In this document: in pieces, positions 17,133 through 26,491 of the stretch
How positions within the stretch are numbered: position 1 is the first letter of the stretch
Layout of the letters: each line of letters opens with the position of its first letter
Assembly (NCBI GenBank): GCA_016187415.1
Contig: JACPJT010000001.1
Location: 33,965-97,964 of the forward strand
Direction of reading: 5' to 3'
DNA length: 64,000 nt
Source of the DNA: Candidatus Aenigmatarchaeota archaeon
Lineage (GTDB): Archaea; Aenigmatarchaeota; Aenigmatarchaeia; CG10238-14; SCSR01
The notes under the pieces: generated by a model
What the model saw: only the letters and a program-made list of their open reading frames with translations
What the model was told of the DNA's origin: nothing
The model's database searches: none
Made by a program: the position numbers and the translations under genes

Positions 17133-18254
17133 TTAAAAAATCACATCAAGCGCTTTTTCTATTTCGTGCCATCCAACAGGATTGCTATAACCGCCCATTC
17201 CATTCTTTTGCAGAGAGCCAATTCCATTAGGAAGTACATAGTTAACAACACCACCTACTGTTTTTTTATCATGTACCATAGGTCCCATGATATCACTTTT
17301 TGTGACAACATATCCAATTTGGCTTATTTTGGTTGGCAAGCCATATAGTTTGAGCAATGCAACAATTCGACTAGCGTTATCACGTGACATAATTCCTCTC
17401 ATCGCTGATAATTCGGTCGCGACCACTAACCCTAGGCCAACTGCCAAACCATGTTGTAAACCGTAATTAGTTGCTTTTTCAATTCCATGCCCAGTTGTAT
17501 GACCGAGATTTAAACTTGTTCTGATATCTCTGGTTTCGCGAGGATCTTCTTTGACAACACTCACTTTCGTCTTTGCACTTTCATGAACAATAAACTCATA
17601 CGTTTCTGGATTACGTGCGAACACTTTTTCATGAGACTGTTCGAGGAATTCAAATATGTCGGGACGAAAACCCACACCATATTTAATCACTTCTCCCATA
17701 CCATTGACAACTTCCTGGTTAGGAAGAGAAACAAGCAATTTGGGATCTAGGTATATCCTTCTTGGATTGTAGAAAACTCCTATCATATTTTTTCCAAACT
17801 CATCATCAACACCTGTCTTCCCACCGATTCCCGCATCAGTTTGACCAATAAAGGTCGTTGGGATGTTGATGTATGGTATTCCGCGTTTGTATGTACCGGC
17901 GACATATCCTACAAGATCGCTGAGGGTCCCGCCACCGACAATTATTAAGCACGACCTCCTATCAAACTCTTCACGGTGGAGAAGTCTTCGTAGTTTGGCG
18001 GCAACTGTGTCGCGCTTTACCTCTTCGCCGTCCTTAATCGGTTCAAGTGTAACATTTAATCTTAGTTCTTTCATTCCTTCAAACAATGGTTCTCCATAGA
18101 GACCTGCAATGTCTTCACTAACAAAAATTTTATATTTATTTCCAAGCGGATAATTCTGAAGATGCGTTGGAACATCTTTGAGCATATCATATCCTGTAAC
18201 CACATCGAACGATTCATCAAAGTAGACTGGTGAATGTGTAACTGGCATATTCAT
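17133..18254 (-). CDS. 3-dehydroquinate synthase-family enzyme (sugar phosphate cyclase)
   Basis: NAD-dependent cyclase fold of 373 residues. VGGGTLSDLVGYVAGTYKRG, PTTFIGQTDAGIGGKTGVD, GKNMIGVFYNP, GEVIKYG and SLNLGHTTGHGIE are the dehydroquinate synthase motifs for NAD, metal and substrate phosphate. In classical AroB the last box reads HGEAV; here it is QHGLAVG, so the acid is missing. No other shikimate gene is in the window. It may be AroB or a related cyclase with another sugar-phosphate substrate. Confidence 0.75.
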   Translation of the reverse strand: MNMPVTHSPVYFDESFDVVTGYDMLKDVPTHLQNYPLGNKYKIFVSEDIAGLYGEPLFEGMKELRLNVTLEPIKDGEEVKRDTVAAKLRRLLHREEFDRRSCLIIVGGGTLSDLVGYVAGTYKRGIPYINIPTTFIGQTDAGIGGKTGVDDEFGKNMIGVFYNPRRIYLDPKLLVSLPNQEVVNGMGEVIKYGVGFRPDIFEFLEQSHEKVFARNPETYEFIVHESAKTKVSVVKEDPRETRDIRTSLNLGHTTGHGIEKATNYGLQHGLAVGLGLVVATELSAMRGIMSRDNASRIVALLKLYGLPTKISQIGYVVTKSDIMGPMVHDKKTVGGVVNYVLPNGIGSLQKNGMGGYSNPVGWHEIEKALDVIF

Positions 18255-18297
18255 TGTACTTGTTGAAAAAGCTTAAATACCCAATTAAAAGATGTGA

Positions 18298-19470
18298 TCA
18301 TCTAATCTTGTATCTCATGAACCCGCCAATCCCGCCCAATTGCTTGAATTGCATCCCTTCCGGCGTATCGGTGGAGATTATTTCGACTGTGGTGCCGAAA
18401 TTCTGCGCCTTTTCAGATAACAGTTCGCCAAGATAATCCTTGTCCTGCACCTTTAGTGCCGCCCCGCAAACTCCACACGTCTGCCTGCCAATTTCACTTC
18501 CCGGCAAATCCTTTTCAGTCTCATGCGTATTGTCGCATTTTAACTTGACCCTGACCCAGTCAAACTCTTCGGAGACCAGAAGCGTCTCTATCGCGCCGAT
18601 ATTCAACGCCTCGATCGTTTGCGTATATCCATAAACTACGTTGCCTCCCTTCTGGAGTTGTGTCAGGAATTTTTGCAGCAATTGCCTCTCTTTCATAACT
18701 GCCGCTTCTTTCAACAGGTCTTCAGACCTTTGGACAAGCTCCTCGAAGCCGTGGTCGCCGGTATATCCGATATCCTTTATTCCGAGAATTTTTGGTATCA
18801 GCTGGTAATTGAGATATTCTCCCTTGACGAACTGGTCCTTTATCGGTCCCGGGCCGCCGATTATTATGCCTTTCAATTCCTCCTGCTTCATGAAAATATC
18901 AGACGCAATGCTTGCAACTTCCTTAAAATATTCTATTATAGCATCTTCGCGAATTCTATCATAGCGCCTCTGGCTCATCCCTCCTTTTATCGCCTTGCCC
19001 GCCACAAGAGAGTCAATATGTTTCATCGGTATGATTCTTTTTCCGTGCAATATTCCAATATCCGCTTCGGACGAATCAAGAACAACAAGCCCGTAAACTT
19101 CCTTCTCAGAAATCATCTCCCTTAGCGGATCCAGAACAAAAACTTGGTCACACCAATAAATCTTCGTATTCAATTTATCCGGGGGTTCAAAACTCCAGAC
19201 TTTCAGGTCTTCGTGCCCTTCCACTTCGGACACATTCCCGCAGAAAACCACGAGGCCGTTCGTTGGCGTCTGCTTGAAAATCCTCAAGTGCTGGATTATC
19301 TTTTCCAATGCATCAAGGACATTTTTACGCGTTGTCTTGGATTTTATATTGGATGCAGTCGATTTTTCAGTGTATATTTGGTTTATTATATCGACAAGAT
19401 TGTAACCTGCAGGAACATAGACAGAAACCAATTCGGTGTGCCTTCCGCGTATCGCTTCCAGTTCTTTCAA
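18298..19470 (-). CDS. prf1: peptide chain release factor aRF1 with GGM instead of GGQ
   Basis: Recognises stop codons and triggers peptide release. NIKS (in TASNIKSKTTRK) is the stop-reading motif; the C-terminal domain has a zinc pair (CGVCGAAL) and ends MQFKQLGGIGGFMRYKIR. The catalytic loop reads AGKAIKGGMSQRRYDR, so the usually invariant Gln of GGQ is Met (codon 18976-18978). The true start is probably upstream: in-frame codons to 19512 encode SKIRIKKLLKELE-type sequence expected at the aRF1 N-terminus, but only TTG (19470) or ATT (19512) could start. Confidence 0.93.
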   Translation of the reverse strand: MKELEAIRGRHTELVSVYVPAGYNLVDIINQIYTEKSTASNIKSKTTRKNVLDALEKIIQHLRIFKQTPTNGLVVFCGNVSEVEGHEDLKVWSFEPPDKLNTKIYWCDQVFVLDPLREMISEKEVYGLVVLDSSEADIGILHGKRIIPMKHIDSLVAGKAIKGGMSQRRYDRIREDAIIEYFKEVASIASDIFMKQEELKGIIIGGPGPIKDQFVKGEYLNYQLIPKILGIKDIGYTGDHGFEELVQRSEDLLKEAAVMKERQLLQKFLTQLQKGGNVVYGYTQTIEALNIGAIETLLVSEEFDWVRVKLKCDNTHETEKDLPGSEIGRQTCGVCGAALKVQDKDYLGELLSEKAQNFGTTVEIISTDTPEGMQFKQLGGIGGFMRYKIR

Positions 19471-19567
19471 AAGTTTTTTTATCCTGATTTTTGATTCTTC
19501 GTTAAATACAATACACCTTATTGTAGATTTAATTTAATCGTATTTGATATTTAAATCACGCACAAGT

Positions 19568-20353
19568 TCAAGCTTTGGGGGAATCAGGTGATTGTGTAGG
19601 CTGGGATTGATAAATAACTATTCCGGGAAGATTTGTAGGTTTTGTACGTTTATATCCTCGTGTTTGAGCAGATTCTGCTAACCCTAAAAATAACTTATCG
19701 ATTTCAGAGTCAGGCACCAAATCACCTGCAGCAAACAGGTAAGGATCGTCGCTACCATAAACTGGATTGAGATGTAGAAACTCTATATGTGTACGATACC
19801 TCTCATCAACTTTATGGCTCTGAAGCCTGGGTAATATTGTTAGTCTATAAAAATCATCCCCCGAATGTTCTCTATCCCCCAAATACATTCTAACTTTATC
19901 CAAGTTTTCACGATGTTCTTCAGCATGCGTCAATGAAATAGCCGTTTTCAGTAAACGTATTCCACGGGATAAACTCATTACTTCACGTAAGAGCGACGGC
20001 ATCATGCCATAAACAGCCTCTTTTTTCTCTTCATCTGTCAACCCTTCTACAGAAAGCATATGTTTTAAAAGTGAAACATAAAATTCACTCTCTTCAAAAT
20101 CAGGCATTGCAGGAACTCTGTCACGACTTTTTTGAACACCTTTTTTAATACTTTCTGATAACTCTGGGGGAAGACGAGAAGCAAAATCTCGCCACAAAGG
20201 CAATAAAAGTGGATCATGTTGACTATAAGGCGCCCACCTATTTGAAGACGGCATTTCTACGCTTACAGCACCCAGTTCGTTTACAGCTAATTTTTCAAGC
20301 GAAGTTAGGACGTGATTCCAGTCAAGGTTCTGTTTAGTTCTTAGCCCGACCAT
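19568..20353 (-). CDS. hypothetical protein
   Basis: 261 residues, mostly helical in appearance and soluble, with no recognised motif. Notable segments are LLREVMSLSRGIRLLKTAISLTHAEEHRENLDKVR-like helices in the middle and a Pro/Ser-rich C-terminal tail. Transcribed alone between valS and prf1, with a TATA-like element just upstream of its ATG. Confidence 0.6.
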   Translation of the reverse strand: MVGLRTKQNLDWNHVLTSLEKLAVNELGAVSVEMPSSNRWAPYSQHDPLLLPLWRDFASRLPPELSESIKKGVQKSRDRVPAMPDFEESEFYVSLLKHMLSVEGLTDEEKKEAVYGMMPSLLREVMSLSRGIRLLKTAISLTHAEEHRENLDKVRMYLGDREHSGDDFYRLTILPRLQSHKVDERYRTHIEFLHLNPVYGSDDPYLFAAGDLVPDSEIDKLFLGLAESAQTRGYKRTKPTNLPGIVIYQSQPTQSPDSPKA

Positions 20354-20401
20354 AATTAATATTACATAATAAACCTTTTAAATTTCATCGTCGTTACGGC
20401 A

Positions 20402-22729
20402 CTAAACATTAAGGTTGTGCATGGCTTTAAGGTCTTTCTCAAACGGATTCAAGTCCTTAGGCAACTCCATGGTGATCGGATCTTTCAGTGAGAGTTTATT
20501 TTCTTTCTTTCTATTCCATACAGAGGAATTGAACTCTATAATCTTTGGCGTGGAGTCGGACAGCTTGCTTTTCCATTCCGGTTTTGGAAATTCTTCCGTG
20601 TGTATGCTGTACTTATGATACAGTTTTCTCGCAATAAAGTCCGTCATATGCGGCACAATGGGCGCCAGCAATTCCAGAATAGTCTCAAGGCACTTATGAA
20701 GCGTGAACCACGCAGATTGTTGCTCTTCCTTACTGAACCCTTCGCCGTATGCCCTTTTCTTTATCATCTCGATATAGTGGTCCGCAAAAACATTCCAAGC
20801 GAATTCCCTTATTTTGTTTGCAGGTATGAAAAAGTTGAAATCACTGTAGCCCGCCATGCATTCTTCGGCAAGCTTGCTTAATTCGGAGAGAATCCATTTG
20901 TCAGTTTCTGTCAATTCCGCCTTCTCGACTGTCGGGAACATGGATATGAATCTGGAAACATTCCATAACTTTGTCAGGAATTTGCCGCCGTTGGCTATTC
21001 TTTGGTCGGAGCATCTAAAGTCCGACCCCAACGAGGATTCTGTCGCATTCCAATATCTGAACACATCGGCTCCGTAAGTCTGCAAAATCGGAATCGGATC
21101 AATGACATTTCCCTTGCTTTTACTCATCTTTTCCCCCTTCTCGTCAACGCAGTATCCGCTTATCCATGCATGTTCGAACGGTACTTTCTTTGTAATCTGG
21201 TGACATCTCAATAGCGTGTAGTAAAGCCAGGTCCTGATTATGTCCTTTGCCTGCGGCCTCAATGAATTCGGATACGTCTTTGAAAAGAATGGCTTGTCCT
21301 TTCCGTACTTTGAAATGAAAAGCGGCGTAACACTGGAGTCGACCCATGTATCGAAAGTTCTGGTGTCGCCGACAAAATCCTTGCACCCGCACTTGTCGCA
21401 TTTCTTGATAGGCGATTTCTTTTTCCATGGCTGGTAGTATTTGCCAGCAGGCGGAACAAAAACCTTCTTACAGTCCCTGCAATACCAGATGGGTATTTCT
21501 GTTCCGTAAAATCTCCTTCTGGATATGGGCCAATCGATGCTTACATTGTCAATCCAGTCCAAAAGCAACTGCCTGTGAGCATCGGGATGGAACTTTAGTT
21601 TTTTCGCAAGTATTCTCATTTTGTCTTTCATGTCGATCTGTTTGATATACCATTCATTCATCGGGACAATCTCGATTGTATTCTTGCTTCTTTCGCAGGT
21701 CGGCGTCCTGTGCATTATATCCTCTTTCTTGACAACCAGTCCCTTTTCTTCCAAGTCGAGAACGACTTTCTTTCTCGCTTCATCGGCAGTCATGCCGGCA
21801 TACGGGCCGGCGTTTCTTGTCAGCCTGCCTTCGGCATTTATCATGATAATTTCCTCGAGTTTCAATTCCCTGAAAAGCCTGACATCCTCGTAATCGCCGT
21901 AGCTGCATATCATCACAACGCCGGTGCCGAATTCGGGATTGGCCTGGGTATGGGCTATGACTTTTACTTCCCTGTTGAAAAGCGGGATGACGGCCGTTTT
22001 GTTCACAACATCGCGGTATCTTTCATCGTCCGGGTGGACTATTATTGTCTGGCACGCGCCTAAAAGTTCCGGACGGGTTGTCGCAATGGTTATCACGCCG
22101 CCCTCCTTCAATCTGAAGGTTATGTAAACCAGTTTCGTGGGCATATCATTGTACACAACTTCGGCGTCTGCAATCGTAGTTCCGCAGATGGTGCAATAAT
22201 TATTGGGCCTCGTGTCTTCGTACACCAGTCCTTTTTTCCACAAATCGATGAAAGTTGTCTGCGTCAATATCCTGTATTCCTCGGAATCAGTGCGGTAGTA
22301 ATTTTTGAAATCGCCGGACATCCCCATCGTTTTCATCGTGCTGATCATTTCTGCCTCCAGGTCATCCAATGCACCTTTGCAGTATTCTATGAACTTGTCA
22401 CGGGGCGTCGCATGAATGGATATGTTGAATTTCTTTTCCGTGTAAATCTCGACAGGCAAACCGTTCCTATCAATTCCTATCGGAAAAAATGTCTCATGCC
22501 CGAGCATCCTTGCAGTGCGTGCTATCATGTCTATCTGCGAGTAGTGCGCCGCAGCGCCGGCATGCCACGGCCGTCCCGACGGGTATGGCGGCGGGGTGTC
22601 GATGACAAAAACAGGCTTCTTCGACTTGATGTTAAAACTGTATAGTTTCTCCTTTTCCCAGAGACCTCTCACTTTCTCTTCGAGCTGTGGATTCCAGACA
22701 GTCTCTGTGATTTTAGGCGTGAACTTCAT
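20402..22729 (-). CDS. valS: valyl-tRNA synthetase
   Basis: Class I synthetase, 775 residues. The N-terminal Rossmann region has PPYPSGRPWHAGAAAHYSQ (HIGH motif in the WHAG form), the editing domain has TIATTRPELLGACQTIIVHPDD, a zinc region has CRDCKKV and CDKCGC, and KMSKSKGNV is the KMSKS loop. The anticodon-binding C-terminal domain is complete. It has its own TATA-like ATTTAAA about 20 bases before the ATG. Confidence 0.97.
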   Translation of the reverse strand: MKFTPKITETVWNPQLEEKVRGLWEKEKLYSFNIKSKKPVFVIDTPPPYPSGRPWHAGAAAHYSQIDMIARTARMLGHETFFPIGIDRNGLPVEIYTEKKFNISIHATPRDKFIEYCKGALDDLEAEMISTMKTMGMSGDFKNYYRTDSEEYRILTQTTFIDLWKKGLVYEDTRPNNYCTICGTTIADAEVVYNDMPTKLVYITFRLKEGGVITIATTRPELLGACQTIIVHPDDERYRDVVNKTAVIPLFNREVKVIAHTQANPEFGTGVVMICSYGDYEDVRLFRELKLEEIIMINAEGRLTRNAGPYAGMTADEARKKVVLDLEEKGLVVKKEDIMHRTPTCERSKNTIEIVPMNEWYIKQIDMKDKMRILAKKLKFHPDAHRQLLLDWIDNVSIDWPISRRRFYGTEIPIWYCRDCKKVFVPPAGKYYQPWKKKSPIKKCDKCGCKDFVGDTRTFDTWVDSSVTPLFISKYGKDKPFFSKTYPNSLRPQAKDIIRTWLYYTLLRCHQITKKVPFEHAWISGYCVDEKGEKMSKSKGNVIDPIPILQTYGADVFRYWNATESSLGSDFRCSDQRIANGGKFLTKLWNVSRFISMFPTVEKAELTETDKWILSELSKLAEECMAGYSDFNFFIPANKIREFAWNVFADHYIEMIKKRAYGEGFSKEEQQSAWFTLHKCLETILELLAPIVPHMTDFIARKLYHKYSIHTEEFPKPEWKSKLSDSTPKIIEFNSSVWNRKKENKLSLKDPITMELPKDLNPFEKDLKAMHNLNV

Positions 22730-23200
22730 AGCATCTTTCTCAGTTTAAATTGAAATTTAGGAATGGAAGTAATTAAAAGACAGTCAACCCGCGACCCGTA
22801 ATCCACCAGACATTGTCTCAAAAACTAATTATGACTCTGGTTATTTAAGCCATGAATTCAACTTCTATTTACCTTGCCTTTTAACGCCTCTGTGTAGTGA
22901 TGAGTTAAGCAAGCTATGACCATAGAAGCACGGGGCAAGGCGATATTCATTATCTTTAAACAGTCGTCACATGATAATAACATATGTTACAAAAAATAAC
23001 ACTAATAGAATAATGGAAATATTTTTTGAAAATCCCAGTAAAAAGTTTCAAATCTTATTCCTATGAAGCCAATGCCGAGTTTCTAAAGAAATTTTATTCA
23101 GTTAACGTAGGGTATGGCAAATATAAAAAGTGGACAGATATAATGAATTAGACTCCAAGCCTTGTAAAACGTTTAAATCCTTATCTTTCATTAATATTTC
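22730..23200. other. intergenic region with an inverted repeat, no clear gene
   Basis: 471 bases between the divergent valS and 23201 genes. An 8-bp inverted repeat (accttgcc at 22871, ggcaaggc at 22934) encloses about 55 bases, including a GTGATGA box-C-like string, but no CTGA box was found. On the minus strand a TATA-like element near 22850 precedes a GC-rich stretch (22783-22815) ending in a T run, which could be a small RNA. At 23025-23151 the plus strand reads as a short open frame ending GKYKKWTDIMN, resembling the tail of a LAGLIDADG protein, possibly a gene remnant. Confidence 0.4.
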
Positions 23201-23911
23201 ATGGTAAATGCAGAAGTTGCAGGATCCCTTAGAAGAAAAGGTTATCTTCCAAAAACAGATCTTTTTACGAGAATTCAAGAAACAGAAGAATTAAATGGTT
23301 GTTCTTTTGATATGTTATTCAGTAGTGCCAATGATTGGGGCTGGAAACCTGAGAAAGTTAGAGCAGCTTTATCGGCACACGGAATGAAAGTGGAAAATGT
23401 TGCCGTAGTTAATTGGGACAGTGACAGTACTGGAGCAACATTTACAGGAGATGAGTTAAGTCCTCAAAATCCATTAGTAATTGTCAATTCCCATCTTCAG
23501 TATGGAAGAAAATTTGGTGAATTGTGTGGGGCTTTAGAACAAGATGGAAGACAACTAGGATGGAAAGTCAAGCCAGGAACTTATGCCTTTTTCAAGCGAG
23601 TATACAGCAGTAATGATGGTTCGTTATATGGATTGAATACAATGGTTCCAGTTTATATGACTGGTCTTGATCCAAAAATGGTTTCCGATGATATGTGTGA
23701 AAGGGGGTACGCACTTTGGTTCAGTCACGATTGGGAAAAGGGTGTAAACCATTATTCAATGGTCGCACCTGATAAAGTTACTGGTAAAAAGAAATGGTTC
23801 TCATGGGAAGAGCATCCTTTTGACGAAGAAGCTTGGAGAGTTGACAAAAATATAGAGAACAATGCTGAATTCGGTGGATTTGCCAGACGACACTCATACG
23901 TTAGATTATGA
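23201..23911 (+). CDS. hypothetical protein
   Basis: 236-residue soluble protein, no family recognised. Two aromatic-rich segments (SSANDWGWKPEKVRAAL and MCERGYALWFSHDWEKG) may be structural. It starts at ATG 23201 about 25 bases after a gtttaaat TATA-like element, so it is probably leaderless. Flanked by the 470-base gap and a permease gene. Confidence 0.6.
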   Translation: MVNAEVAGSLRRKGYLPKTDLFTRIQETEELNGCSFDMLFSSANDWGWKPEKVRAALSAHGMKVENVAVVNWDSDSTGATFTGDELSPQNPLVIVNSHLQYGRKFGELCGALEQDGRQLGWKVKPGTYAFFKRVYSSNDGSLYGLNTMVPVYMTGLDPKMVSDDMCERGYALWFSHDWEKGVNHYSMVAPDKVTGKKKWFSWEEHPFDEEAWRVDKNIENNAEFGGFARRHSYVRL

Positions 23912-24053
23912 AAATAAATTGATTTTAAAAGAAATTTCTAAAAATCTATAAATATCAGAACAACCAATTATTCGATAATTCAGTGCTGTATTCTTCACGC
24001 CTCATTCTCGATGCAACGGTAACTACTTTTAATTGGAAGCACCATTATATTGT

Positions 24054-25073
24054 ATGAAGGACGACAAAGTTCTCCTTATTCTGCTGGGCGCAATGGCTGT
24101 AATAAGTGTGCTTCTCCTGATGCCGTTCCTGTCTTATGCCCTATTTGCAATTACTCTTGCCGTCATATCATATCCGCTGTACACCAGATTCAAATCCAGC
24201 CTCAAGTTCGCCCCCTTGTCCGCGATAGTATTGATCATCTTGCTGATCCTGATAATCATCATACCATCCATATACATCACGATAACAGTTTTCAATCAAG
24301 CCCGTGATATAATAACAAACATTGGCGCCAGCCAGTTCAAGGATGTGCAGCAGCTGGAGGCCACGCTGAACGGCGTCCTTGGCGTGCAATTGAACTTCGC
24401 CACGCCATTTAGAATCTGGATATTGGATTTTTCATCGACAATCAGGTCATATATTCTGGCTAACATCTTCGACCTTACAAAGTACATTATAAATTTCTTG
24501 GCAGGAGCGAGCTTGACGCTTTTCATAATGTTCTATCTTTTTGTCGACGGCAAGGAAATTGTAGAAAGTTTAAAGTCCCATTTTCCAATAGAAGACGAAT
24601 ACAAGAACAGGCTATTCAGCAGGGCATACCGCACCATACAGGGTCTGTTTTTGGGTTTCTTCCTCACGGCTTTATTGCAAGGCATGCTGGGAGGTCTGGG
24701 TTACTTTCTCTTTGGTGTGCCTAACGTAATCCTTCTTTCGGTCTTGACAGCCGCATTCTCATTGGTGCCTTTCATCGGACCGCCGATTGTTTATGTCCCA
24801 GCATCCATTTACCTAATGTTGAACGGCAATACACTGGCTGGCGTGGGTTTGTTTTTGTATAGCATACTTTTAATCAGCAACATCGACAACATTGTGCGTC
24901 CATGGGTTGTCAGATTCAGATCCAAGATACACCCATTGTCGGTCATACTCGGTGTCATAGGCGGCATTTCCATTCTTGGTTTCATAGGGCTTTTCGTAGG
25001 ACCCCTGATAATTACATTATTCTTGGAAACACTTGATGTGTATCAGATGGCGAAAAACAAGAAACAGAATTAA
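24054..25073 (+). CDS. AI-2E family (PerM/UPF0118) permease
   Basis: Polytopic membrane protein of 339 residues with about eight hydrophobic segments. The C-terminal half carries FGVPNVILLSVLTAAFSLVPFIGPPIVYVPA, the conserved motif of this family, and HPLSVILGVIGGISILGFIGLFVGP. Members export small molecules or act as ion antiporters; the substrate here cannot be deduced. The ATG at 24054 is preferred over an in-frame TTG seven codons upstream. Confidence 0.9.
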   Translation: MKDDKVLLILLGAMAVISVLLLMPFLSYALFAITLAVISYPLYTRFKSSLKFAPLSAIVLIILLILIIIIPSIYITITVFNQARDIITNIGASQFKDVQQLEATLNGVLGVQLNFATPFRIWILDFSSTIRSYILANIFDLTKYIINFLAGASLTLFIMFYLFVDGKEIVESLKSHFPIEDEYKNRLFSRAYRTIQGLFLGFFLTALLQGMLGGLGYFLFGVPNVILLSVLTAAFSLVPFIGPPIVYVPASIYLMLNGNTLAGVGLFLYSILLISNIDNIVRPWVVRFRSKIHPLSVILGVIGGISILGFIGLFVGPLIITLFLETLDVYQMAKNKKQN

Positions 25074-25140
25074 ACGAATTTCGTCAGACAGGCTGGTCAA
25101 GTAAATTTGTTATAAGACACTTGAAATAGAAACATACACC

Positions 25141-26460
25141 TCACTTTATAACAACTCTAGGACGATGACTAACAGATAATGTATTTCGTTCTAGATACCC
25201 AAAATATTCTAAAGTCTCTTTTAATTCTTGAGAATCTCTAGCGAGGTATGGAGCAACTCTAAAAATCAATCCTTTTTTAGAAGGTTTTGCAGTTACATCA
25301 TCATAGCATCCTAGAACATCTCTAGATCGGTCAAAATAAAATAAATCCATGAACATTTTACCAGTTGTTGGAGTAGTATATTTGTATCTTTCTAAATCCG
25401 ATAAAAAGTAATGGCCAGCCGAACGTAATAAAAGAGACTTCATATGTTGTTCTCCCAAGTCTTGAGTTTTCAATTGTGCCAATATATCATCTGAATGTAA
25501 TTGGGTAAATTGACTCTCATCAAAAATTATGAAAGCACCGTCCCTTAATAATGCGTCCAACCTTTTAACCAAATCTTCGTCATATTCTCCAGATAGTAGT
25601 ATACCTTCATCTAAACTGAAGTAGTGTTTTGTGTTATCTGCATCTAATAAAAATAGTTGATCTTCCAATGCTCTTTTACACACACCATTTAAATAATTTT
25701 TATTACCTTGTTTTAACTGATCTTGGAATAGTTTTCCAGTCTTTCTTCTATACGATTCATTGATGTTTCCAAATCTTGGATTGATCTGAAATATATCTGG
25801 CAAATATAAGTTGTGTCTACCATTATACATAATCGACAAAACACGTCGGCTAATTCCTATATCCCTTCTAAACTCCTTGTACAGTTTTAGAAGTTCTGGG
25901 TCTCTGACAATATCCAGCCAACTAAAGTTCTTTAGTTTTGTAGGATCGGTTTGTTCTAACCAAATTCGGAATTGATCCTGCAAAGTAGTGCCTGCTAAAT
26001 CATAATGAGTTTTAACTTTTAATTTCTCTCTCTTTCCATAAAGATTTACTGATAAAATACCTTTTGGTGATAAAACTTGTCTAGACGATATATATCTCAA
26101 GATAGTGAGCACGTCATCTGACAACTGGCCTTCAAAATCAAGGGATATGACATCGAATCTATCTTTTGTAGTCGCGAAAAAATCCCTAGCTTCACCGCTA
26201 AATAAATTAATTTGTAACTCCTGAGATTCAAGATCGTCTGATCTTTCTTTAACTCTCTCAGCACCCGTGATATTGATTCTGGGTACATTGATTTTATCGA
26301 ATACACTGGTTACCTCTAAAGCTTGTGTAGGCGATGTATAAGGTAAACAAAAAACTTTAATTTTACTGGGTGGTTTATCTAATTTAGGAAGCGTCTTTTG
26401 GTCGAATTCCAATTCTCTTTCCCTTGATTTTCTTTTGATTGGCGTATCAAATCTTGACAT
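25141..26460 (-). CDS. methyltransferase-like (class I SAM fold) protein of a GHKL cluster
   Basis: About 439 residues from the ATG at 26460; an in-frame start at 26502 would add a hydrophobic N-terminus that overlaps the upstream coding end, so it is less likely. The N-terminal ~160 residues have a Rossmann methyltransferase pattern: KIKVFCLPYTSP, ITGAERV (acidic strand-2 position), INLFSGEARDFF, DVISLDFEG, and LSPKGILSVNLYG. Canonical GxG of motif I is not obvious, so activity is uncertain. The C-terminal half is unrecognised. Third gene of an operon with an XRE regulator and a GHKL ATPase. Confidence 0.65.
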   Translation of the reverse strand: MSRFDTPIKRKSRERELEFDQKTLPKLDKPPSKIKVFCLPYTSPTQALEVTSVFDKINVPRINITGAERVKERSDDLESQELQINLFSGEARDFFATTKDRFDVISLDFEGQLSDDVLTILRYISSRQVLSPKGILSVNLYGKREKLKVKTHYDLAGTTLQDQFRIWLEQTDPTKLKNFSWLDIVRDPELLKLYKEFRRDIGISRRVLSIMYNGRHNLYLPDIFQINPRFGNINESYRRKTGKLFQDQLKQGNKNYLNGVCKRALEDQLFLLDADNTKHYFSLDEGILLSGEYDEDLVKRLDALLRDGAFIIFDESQFTQLHSDDILAQLKTQDLGEQHMKSLLLRSAGHYFLSDLERYKYTTPTTGKMFMDLFYFDRSRDVLGCYDDVTAKPSKKGLIFRVAPYLARDSQELKETLEYFGYLERNTLSVSHRPRVVIK

Positions 26461-26491
26461 AAACACAAATAAAAACAGAAATACGATTAAA

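Noticed and set aside
22871-22941. tRNA-like gene from the accttgcc/ggcaaggc pairing
   Set aside because: A seven-pair acceptor-like stem exists but there is no T arm or T-loop motif on either strand.
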